Positions 42,411 through 48,641 of a stretch of DNA of 64,000 bases are shown piece after piece. The stretch comes from Clostridium omnivorum (GTDB lineage Bacteria > Bacillota > Clostridia > Clostridiales > Clostridiaceae). The stretch is taken from the NCBI RefSeq assembly GCF_026012015.1, contig NZ_BRXR01000001.1:3446728-3510727 (forward strand). The letters are read 5' to 3'. Numbering within the stretch: the stretch's first letter is position 1; each line of letters begins with the position of its first letter. Below the pieces are notes generated by a model. It was not told the DNA's origin, searched no databases, and saw nothing but the letters and a program-made list of their open reading frames with translations. Position numbers and translations under genes: made by a program.

Positions 42411-42530
42411 ATGGAAATGACTGTACCCAAAATCGTCCCAGCTGAGTTTAAATCCCTTTTGAGCGATGCGGTTCTGATGAAAGGCTTCCGCGGCATGCAC
42501 ACGGACGAGATCCTCAGCGCCCTGCTTTAG
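42411..42530 (+). CDS. Small ORF of 39 codons in the van operon
   Basis: ATG 42411 with GAGGTG about 11 bases upstream. The product reads MEMTVPKIVPAEFKSLLSDA then VLMKGFRGMHTDEILSALL. GC is high, unlike any neighbour, so it is either imported coding DNA or a fragment of a foreign gene. It lies between vanX and the operon terminator and would be cotranscribed. Not recognised. Confidence 0.4.
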   Translation: MEMTVPKIVPAEFKSLLSDAVLMKGFRGMHTDEILSALL

Positions 42531-42539
42531 CTTCCTAGT

Positions 42540-42575
42540 ATCCCTCCAAGCTCACAGGTTTGGAGGGATTTTCTT
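42540..42575 (+). terminator. Terminator of the vanH-ligase-vanX operon
   Basis: 10-bp perfect arms ATCCCTCCAA/TTGGAGGGAT with a 10-base loop, followed by TTTCTTT. Confidence 0.85.
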
Positions 42576-42594
42576 TAACTATAGACCACCGCCA

Positions 42595-42634
42595 TAAGAA
42601 AATCTTAAGAAGTTCATAAGATGGAATTCCAACA
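42595..42634 (+). promoter_or_regulatory. VanR-controlled promoter of the carboxypeptidase gene
   Basis: TAAG at 42595, 42606 and 42617, exactly 11 bp apart, then AATTCCAACATAG at the same distance as before vanH. The two promoters share nothing else, so the match is probably functional. Confidence 0.68.
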
Positions 42635-42690
42635 TAGATCCTTATTCTGTGTTTAAATAATATCAGCACTAAATAAGGAGTTGTTTTATT

Positions 42691-43716
42691 ATGGTACGAA
42701 AAGTAAAAAATAAAAAGGCAGGACTACGCATATTTACAGCGCTTTTGTTGATGGTTGTCATTGCTGCTTTCGTTTACAAATCCATCATTATTCCAAGAAA
42801 CCAACAAATATTTGAGAAAGAATATAACGATAAAAATTCGTTAAATTCTTCTTTAAAGATAACACCCAATTCTTCTGACGATAGAACAAAAACGGTTTCT
42901 CCGTCAAAGATAGAACCTGATCCTTCTGTTTCTATATCTTTCGATAAGCTAAGCAGTCCTAATGCGATTCTAATCCGTTTAAAAGATGATAAAATTCTGA
43001 AGCAGAAAAATAGTGAAGAAAAAATCTATCCTGCTTCTTTAACTAAAATGATGACAGCCATTGTTGCTATAGAAAATTTACCTGATTTGAATGGAGAAAT
43101 CATGCTAACTAATTCTGCATTTAAGGGATTGTACAAAGCAGATGCATCAATGGCAGGTTTCCAGCCGGGTGAGCATGTCAGGGCAATTGATCTGCTATAC
43201 GGAGTACTGCTGCCCAGCGGCGCGGAATGCTGTATTGGACTTGCTGATCAGATTGCGGGGTCAGAGCAGAATTTTGTGAAAATGATGAATCAAAAGGCAG
43301 CAGAGCTTGGTATGAAAAATACCCATTTTGAAAATGCCACCGGACTTCACGATAAAAATCACTATACAACTGTGAAAGATCTGGCTATTCTTTTAAACTA
43401 TGCTTTGAAAAATGATACTTTTCGGGAGATTTTTACTTCACCTCGTCATTCCACACCACCTACTAATAAGCATTCTGGAGGGATAAGCTTTAATAGCACT
43501 ATGTTTCAAGAACTCAACAATCAAAACATAATTGGTGGGGAAATTTTAGGAGGGAAAACTGGATATACCGACGAAGCAGGTCTATGTCTCGCAAGTCTTG
43601 CCAAAGTGGGTAAACAAGAATATATTCTGATTTCAGCTGGTGCAAAGGGAGATCACCATTCAAAGCAGTACAATATTACCGATGCATTAGCCGTATACAA
43701 CAGTATAGCAAAATAA
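42691..43716 (+). CDS. Serine D-Ala-D-Ala carboxypeptidase
   Basis: 341 residues. An N-terminal membrane anchor (FTALLLMVVIAAFVY) is followed by a penicillin-binding-protein domain with SxxK at S116-K119 (YPASLTKMMTAIVAIE), SGA in place of SGN at 176-178 (LLPSGAECC), and KTG in GGKTGYTDEAG. It trims terminal D-Ala from wall precursors. In VanD-type clusters VanY is of this class, so it may be the functional VanY here. The VanR boxes upstream support this. Confidence 0.85.
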   Translation: MVRKVKNKKAGLRIFTALLLMVVIAAFVYKSIIIPRNQQIFEKEYNDKNSLNSSLKITPNSSDDRTKTVSPSKIEPDPSVSISFDKLSSPNAILIRLKDDKILKQKNSEEKIYPASLTKMMTAIVAIENLPDLNGEIMLTNSAFKGLYKADASMAGFQPGEHVRAIDLLYGVLLPSGAECCIGLADQIAGSEQNFVKMMNQKAAELGMKNTHFENATGLHDKNHYTTVKDLAILLNYALKNDTFREIFTSPRHSTPPTNKHSGGISFNSTMFQELNNQNIIGGEILGGKTGYTDEAGLCLASLAKVGKQEYILISAGAKGDHHSKQYNITDALAVYNSIAK

Positions 43717-43901
43717 TAGAGCAAAAACTTTTCTAGCAACCAACCAGGGCATTAACATCAAAAAAGATTATCCCTCGGAGTTCATCAATGGAACTATTAG
43801 GATAAAATAATCCAGACGATTTTAAACTGGGGTTCATCAAATATGAGATGAGAATAGGATGATTGCCGGGGTGGGGTAGGAATTTATGGAGGGAGTAACA
43901 A

Positions 43902-44600
43902 TTGGAAGAAAAAGAACTACATCAAAAATCATATACCAGGGTAATTGAATATATCAAGGAACAAATCCGAAGCGGCAACCTTGCATTGGGATCAAAGCTG
44001 CCTGCTGAGCGGGACTTATCAGCCATACTTGGCATCAGCCGTAGTTCGGTCAGGGAGGCTATCAGGACCCTGGATAATATGGGTGTTATCACCAGTAAGC
44101 ATGGGTCAGGAAATTATCTGGCAGGTAAGTTTAAGGATAACCTGGTGGAAACCATGTCCATGATGTTCCTGCTGGATCAGATTGACTATAAGCAGATCAA
44201 TCAGCTTCGTCGCTCCCTGGAGCTTCAGGCTCTGCTGCTTGCCATTGACAATATCTCGGAGCGGGAGGCAGACGACTTCTCGGCAAGTTTGGTGGATTTG
44301 GAGCATGTGACGGAAGAAAACAATATCCTTCTAGATAAAAAGCTGCATCTTACCATTGCAAAGGCTTCTAAGAATGCGTTGATTATTGATATGCTTCAGG
44401 CTCTGTCTGATGTGATTGAACAGTTTACCAGTGATTTTGGAAGAGAGAAATTAACCTCTTCCAAAAGTAAATTTATTCTTTGGAAAGCACATAACAACAT
44501 GTTGGGAAGCCTTGTGACTAGAGATAAAGAATTGGCCTATAAAGCGATAAATATGTACTTTGACATGCTGGATTTACAGGAAACGAGCTTGAAGCTTTAA
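43902..44600 (+). CDS. GntR family regulator, FadR subtype
   Basis: 232 residues. The GntR winged helix (about 10-75) reads GSKLPAERDLSAILGISRSS then VREAIRTLDNMGVI. The FCD effector domain (about 95-225) binds a carboxylate ligand. TTG start with GGAGGGAGTAACA before it. The GC is higher than average, similar to the van genes, suggesting it came with them or separately by transfer. No catabolic genes are adjacent, so its target is unclear. Confidence 0.83.
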   Translation: MEEKELHQKSYTRVIEYIKEQIRSGNLALGSKLPAERDLSAILGISRSSVREAIRTLDNMGVITSKHGSGNYLAGKFKDNLVETMSMMFLLDQIDYKQINQLRRSLELQALLLAIDNISEREADDFSASLVDLEHVTEENNILLDKKLHLTIAKASKNALIIDMLQALSDVIEQFTSDFGREKLTSSKSKFILWKAHNNMLGSLVTRDKELAYKAINMYFDMLDLQETSLKL

Positions 44601-44664
44601 ATAGTTATTGACAGCAGCTACTTTAGGTAGTATTATTTAAACGAATCAAAATTTAATAAGTATA

Positions 44665-44806
44665 TTGTTAGGTGAGGCTCCTATACTAGATATACGCTAC
44701 TGCCCAAAAATATCGAAAGATGCCAATGGGTCAACAGGTACTACCGAATTAAGGTTTTACTTAATGTAGCTGGAATTTTTCCAAAGCTGTATAGTGCTAA
44801 AGCTCA
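44665..44806 (+). promoter_or_regulatory. M-box (ykoK) Mg2+ riboswitch
   Basis: Conserved M-box blocks appear in order: GTTAGGTGAGGCTCCTATAC, ACGCTACTGCCCA, CGAAAGATGCCAATGGGTCA, ACAGGTACTACCG, GTAGCTGGAATTTTTCC and AGTGCTAAAGCTC. At high Mg2+ the aptamer favours the terminator at 44841; at low Mg2+ transcription continues to the transporter. Confidence 0.93.
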
Positions 44807-44840
44807 ACGAAGGATATAGTGTTCTTGTTGTTGTTTTATT

Positions 44841-44870
44841 GAGCCTTTTTTGAGGCTCTTTTTATTTTTT
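44841..44870 (+). terminator. M-box terminator
   Basis: GAGCCT, loop TTTTTTG, AGGCTC followed by TTTTATTTTTT. The left side lies near the AAAGCTC end of the M-box, fitting an alternative antiterminator. Confidence 0.85.
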
Positions 44871-44883
44871 GGAGGTGATATCA

Positions 44884-44979
44884 ATGGAAGCAGACCCTAG
44901 TTATTTATGCATAAATAAAGTGAACATATCAAAAATTAAAAAATGTAGGATGGTTCTGCTTCAATTGATGAAGCCATAG
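44884..44979 (+). CDS. Leader peptide, MgtL-like start, upstream of Mg transporter
   Basis: 31 codons after TTTTTGGAGGTGATATCA, an excellent ribosome binding site. The product starts MEADPSYLCINKVNISK. E. coli MgtL starts MEPDPTPL; acidic residues with proline near the start destabilise ribosomes at low Mg2+ and control mgtA. Codons 19-23 form the left arm of a hairpin that competes with sequestration of the transporter's ribosome binding site. It is therefore probably a regulatory leader rather than a functional protein. Confidence 0.65.
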   Translation: MEADPSYLCINKVNISKIKKCRMVLLQLMKP

Positions 44980-45005
44980 GTTACTCTCCTACATTTTAGG
45001 GAGGG
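44940..45005 (+). promoter_or_regulatory. Alternative hairpins controlling the ribosome binding site
   Basis: AAAATGTAGGA (44940-44950) pairs perfectly with TCCTACATTTT (44987-44997). Alternatively TCTCCT (44985-44990) can pair with the ribosome binding site GGGAGG (44999-45004) across an 8-base loop. The two pairings exclude each other. Confidence 0.55.
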
Positions 45006-45012
45006 TAAATAA

Positions 45013-46248
45013 ATGAAAAAGAGAAATAAAATTTTATTTGTATTAAGTATTATTGGACCAGGGCTCATAACTGTTAATGCTGGTAACGATGCTGGAGGAA
45101 TAGCTACATATGCAACAGTTGGAGCATCCTATGGATATAAAATGCTATGGGGGCTTTTACTGATAACTTTTAGTTTAGCTGTTATTCAAGAAATGAATGC
45201 TAGAATGGCCGTAGTTACTGGAAAAGGCTTATCAGATTTAATTAGAGAAAACTTTGGCGTTAAATGGTCATTTTTTGCAATGAGCATATTGTTTATAGCA
45301 AACTTTGGGGTATGTGTTGGGGACTTCGCTGGTATAGCCGCAAGCTTGGAACTCTTTGGAATAAGCAAATATATTACAGTACCTTTGATGGCATTCTTAG
45401 TTTGGTTTTTAATAACTAAGGGTTCCTATGAGAAAACTGAGAAAGTTTTTCTAGCTTTTACTTTTGTGTTTTTCACATATATCATAACCTGCATAAAGGT
45501 CCATCCAAATTGGACTGAAGTAATGAAAGCCACTGTTACACCATCATTAGAATTTAATAAAGCTTACATATTAACTTTCATTGGTATGATAGGAACAACG
45601 ATAACTCCTTATATGCAATTTTATCTTCAATCCTCAGTAGTAGATAAGGGATTGAGTGTAAAGGATTATAAGTATGAAAAGTTAGATGTATATTTAGGAG
45701 CCCTTTGGGGAGACTTAGTTTCATTTTTTATAATAGTTTGTACAGCAGTAACATTATATAAGGCTGGAATAACAATTGACAGCGCAGAACAAGCTGCTAT
45801 GGCTTTAAAGCCACTTGCAGGAAGTTATGCTACAATACTTTTTGCTGTTGGTCTATTTGGGGCTTCAGTTCTGGCAACTATGGTAATTCCACTATCTACA
45901 ACCTACGCTATATGTGAAGCTTTTGGTTTTGAGAGTGGTTTAGACAATTCCTTTGATGAAGCAAAAGCCTTCTATGGAATATTTACCTTTATGATTATAT
46001 TTAGCTCAGCGCTAGTTTTAATACCTAAACTATCATTGGTAGGGATAATGCTTGTTACTCAGCAAATTGCTGGAATGCTAAGTCCAGTAATCCTGATATT
46101 TATGGTTTTATTAATAAATAACAAGGATATAATGAAAGACTATACAAATAATAAGCTGCAAAATGTAGTAATCTGGATAACAGTAATATTTATAGTTATT
46201 TTATCAGTAATTTTATTTGTTTCCCCTGTATTAGACAAATTGTTTTGA
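45013..46248 (+). CDS. Nramp-related Mg2+ transporter
   Basis: 411 residues, about 11 membrane helices. The helix-1 motif is VNAGNDAGGIATYA instead of the DPGN of classical Nramp, and the helix-6 motif is IGTTITPYMQFYL, with TPY replacing MPH. The loss of the metal-binding methionine marks the NMT branch, shown in Clostridium to carry Mg2+. The upstream M-box agrees with this. GGGAGGGTAAATA precedes the ATG. Confidence 0.9.
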   Translation: MKKRNKILFVLSIIGPGLITVNAGNDAGGIATYATVGASYGYKMLWGLLLITFSLAVIQEMNARMAVVTGKGLSDLIRENFGVKWSFFAMSILFIANFGVCVGDFAGIAASLELFGISKYITVPLMAFLVWFLITKGSYEKTEKVFLAFTFVFFTYIITCIKVHPNWTEVMKATVTPSLEFNKAYILTFIGMIGTTITPYMQFYLQSSVVDKGLSVKDYKYEKLDVYLGALWGDLVSFFIIVCTAVTLYKAGITIDSAEQAAMALKPLAGSYATILFAVGLFGASVLATMVIPLSTTYAICEAFGFESGLDNSFDEAKAFYGIFTFMIIFSSALVLIPKLSLVGIMLVTQQIAGMLSPVILIFMVLLINNKDIMKDYTNNKLQNVVIWITVIFIVILSVILFVSPVLDKLF

Positions 46249-46414
46249 TCATGGTGTTCATTGGTGCTAAGAGAGTAAGTTAAACAATAAATATATTATA
46301 TAAGTCAATAAAATTTTATTGATAAACGATAAATGATGTGCTATTCTATATATAGGCAATAAGTAAAAGATAAAAGTGGGGGTTTTTCGAAAACAGTTTG
46401 TTTTGGGGGGAAAT

Positions 46415-47761
46415 ATGAAGATTAAATTAATTCAACCTGCAATGTTGCCAAGGCCTATGGATACAAAGTTAAAGACAAGAATGGCACCGTCCTTAGCATT
46501 ACTTACAATAGCAAATCTTACTCCAAAGGAGCACGAAGTTATTATAGAGAATGAAAATGTTGAGAAGATAGATTTTGATGAACCTATAGATTTGGCAGCA
46601 ATAACTGTCACAGTAGATGTGATGAACAGAGCTGTGGAAATAGCGGAGGAGTTTAAAAGGCGTGGGGTAACAGTAATTGCAGGAGGTATACATATTACAG
46701 CAGACCCTGAAGAAGCCGTTAATAGTTTTGATGCAATATGCGTGGGAATGGCTGAAAGAGTTTGGACAAAAATTCTTAAGGACAAAGAAAAGAATTCGCT
46801 TAAGAAGATATATTGTGATATGGGGAATATGGATGGGAAGGAAATAGTATCACCTAATTATTACATTATTGATAACAAGAAGTATTTATACACTAACGTA
46901 ATTAGCACAAGCAGGGGATGTCCGTTTAAATGCGATTTTTGCTATAATAGCTGCAAAGATACACTTAAAACTTATATTAATAGACCAATAGAGGATGTAA
47001 TTAAAGATATAGCTGCATTGAAAACAAGACATATAATGTTTATTGATGATAATTTTATTGGAAATCCAAAATGGACAAGACAGTTATTAAAGGAAATAAA
47101 ACCTCTTAAACTAAAGTGGAATGCAGCGGTTACTTCTAATATTGTGGATATGACTGAATTGTTGGATGAAATGAAGGAGTCAGGTTGCCAAAGTCTATTT
47201 ATAGGCTTTGAAAGTATAAATAGTAAATCAATAGATAGTGTCCACAAGGTGCAAAATAGTGTTAAGAGATATGAGAAACTAGTAGATGAGATTCATAAAA
47301 GAGGAATAATGATAAATGCTAGTTTTGTTTTTGGATTAGATGAAGATGATGCTTCTGTATTTAAAAATACATTAGAATGGATAGTTAAAAATAAGATAGA
47401 AACAGTAACTTCGCATATACTCACCCCATATCCGGGTACTAAGCTGCACTCATCATTAATAGAGGAAAATAGGATTGTAGATTATAATTTGTCAAATTAT
47501 AATACGGCAATTGTGGTATATAAGCCTAAGAATATTACTGCAGAAGAATTGTATAAGGGCTATCTATGGATATATAAGGAAGCGTACACCTTTAAAAATA
47601 TAATTAAAAGGCTTCCAAAAGCTAAAAAGCAGTGGATTCCTTTTCTTGCCTTTAATTTGTTTTACAGGAAGTTTGGAAAGTTTACTGAATTATTATGTGA
47701 TATAGTTTCTTTTGAGAATATAGGAAGATTTTTTAGATGGTTATCTTATAGTATAAGATAG
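46415..47761 (+). CDS. B12-binding domain radical SAM protein
   Basis: 448 residues. The N-terminal half (about 1-145) is a cobalamin-binding Rossmann-like domain (GVTVIAGGIHITADPEEAV), without the usual DxHxxG histidine. The radical SAM core has TSRGCPFKCDFCYNSCKD (CxxxCxxC) and YPGTKLHSSL. Such enzymes methylate or rearrange unactivated carbon, often in lipids or tetrapyrroles; the substrate is unknown. Start 46415 is chosen because GGGGGGAAAT precedes it. Confidence 0.85.
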   Translation: MKIKLIQPAMLPRPMDTKLKTRMAPSLALLTIANLTPKEHEVIIENENVEKIDFDEPIDLAAITVTVDVMNRAVEIAEEFKRRGVTVIAGGIHITADPEEAVNSFDAICVGMAERVWTKILKDKEKNSLKKIYCDMGNMDGKEIVSPNYYIIDNKKYLYTNVISTSRGCPFKCDFCYNSCKDTLKTYINRPIEDVIKDIAALKTRHIMFIDDNFIGNPKWTRQLLKEIKPLKLKWNAAVTSNIVDMTELLDEMKESGCQSLFIGFESINSKSIDSVHKVQNSVKRYEKLVDEIHKRGIMINASFVFGLDEDDASVFKNTLEWIVKNKIETVTSHILTPYPGTKLHSSLIEENRIVDYNLSNYNTAIVVYKPKNITAEELYKGYLWIYKEAYTFKNIIKRLPKAKKQWIPFLAFNLFYRKFGKFTELLCDIVSFENIGRFFRWLSYSIR

Positions 47762-47768
47762 ATAATTC

Positions 47769-47819
47769 ACTGAATAAAAAAGCGATATGCTAAGCAGGCA
47801 TATCGCTTTTTTATTCAGT
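47769..47819. terminator. Perfect 22-bp bidirectional terminator
   Basis: Arms 47769-47790 and 47798-47819 are exact complements with loop TAAGCAG. The stem includes A6 on the left and T6 on the right, so it works on both strands. Confidence 0.9.
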
Positions 47820-47936
47820 AGTTTTGTATTAAAAGGGGAGCTCTTAATTTTTCTTAATTTTTTCTCTCTTACTTTTTAATTTTATTTATATATCATAAGG
47901 ATAAACAAATTGAATTGAAAACACGGAGGTTAAGAG

Positions 47937-48641
47937 ATGAAAAAGATAATTGATTTTAAAAATGTAACAAAAACCTATAAGGTAGGAGAGGTTGAAATAA
48001 ATGCTCTAAGTGGTGTTGATTTTGATATTTATGAAGGAGAGTTTGTAGTAGTACTAGGGGCTTCTGGGGCAGGTAAAAGCACGATTTTAAATATTTTAGG
48101 AGGTATGGACAATGCTACTAGTGGCGAGATTATTGTGAATGGAGAATATATAAAAAATTATAATGATAAACAGCTCACTAAATATAGAAGAGATAACATA
48201 GGTTTTGTATTTCAGTTTTACAATCTCGTTTCTAACTTGACTGCCCTTGAAAATGTAGAATTTGCTGCAGAAGTATGCAAAAATCACCTTGATGCAAAAG
48301 AAATACTCTCTAGAGTTGGGCTTGAGGAGAGAGCAAAGAATTTTCCTACACAGCTTTCTGGAGGTGAACAGCAGCGTGTTGCTATTGCAAGAGCTATAGC
48401 TAAAAATCCTCTTCTGCTTCTATGCGACGAACCCACTGGAGCTTTAGATTATGTGACTGGAAAAAAGGTACTTCAGCTGCTGGAAGAAGTTAATAATGAA
48501 TTTGACAAGACGGTAGTTTTGATAACACACAACTCTCTCATTGCTCCTATGGCAGATAAGGTCATTAGAGTTAAGAGCGGAAAAATAGAAAGTGTTACTT
48601 GTAACGAAAGAAAAGTAAGTATAAAGGAGCTTGAGTGGTAA
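47937..48641 (+). CDS. ABC transporter ATPase, MacB/LolD type
   Basis: 234 residues. Walker A is [16 protein letters not shown], signature [20 protein letters not shown], Walker [14 protein letters not shown]. It pairs with the large FtsX-type permease whose start overlaps its stop by one base. With the two-component genes downstream it probably forms an antimicrobial-peptide sensing or export module. CGGAGGTTAAGAG precedes the ATG. Confidence 0.9.
   Translation: MKKIIDFKNVTKTYKVGEVEINALSGVDFDIYEGEFVVVLGASGAGKSTILNILGGMDNATSGEIIVNGEYIKNYNDKQLTKYRRDNIGFVFQFYNLVSNLTALENVEFAAEVCKNHLDAKEILSRVGLEERAKNFPTQLSGGEQQRVAIARAIAKNPLLLLCDEPTGALDYVTGKKVLQLLEEVNNEFDKTVVLITHNSLIAPMADKVIRVKSGKIESVTCNERKVSIKELEW

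Larger units (their letters stand above)
42315..42690. other. Intergenic region after vanX
   Basis: 376 bp. Holds a short open stretch VEPVKEIAKGVESIYSS just after the vanX stop (no start, perhaps a remnant), a small ORF (42411), the operon terminator (42540) and the VanR-controlled promoter of the carboxypeptidase gene (42595-42634). Confidence 0.65.
44601..45012. other. Regulatory leader of the Mg transporter
   Basis: 412 bp occupied almost fully by regulatory elements: M-box (44665-44806), terminator (44841-44870), leader ORF (44884-44979) and a hairpin (44940-44997) whose 3' arm abuts the ribosome binding site. Confidence 0.8.

Noticed and set aside
42691-43716. Zn-dependent VanY
   Set aside because: Motifs SLTK and KTG show a serine penicillin-binding-protein-type enzyme, not the zinc VanY family. 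It may serve the VanY role only by context.
43740-43900. Possible attachment site or riboswitch between carboxypeptidase and GntR genes
   Set aside because: Only a weak imperfect hairpin (GAGTTC...GAACT) without known features; composition changes but no repeat pair marks an insertion end.
45013-46248. Mn2+ transporter MntH
   Set aside because: The helix-6 metal-binding MPH is replaced by TPY and the leader is an M-box, both pointing to Mg2+.
46432-46785. Long minus-strand frame opposite the B12 radical SAM gene
   Set aside because: It is the shadow of a well-supported gene and encodes a serine/threonine-rich sequence without motifs or ribosome binding site.
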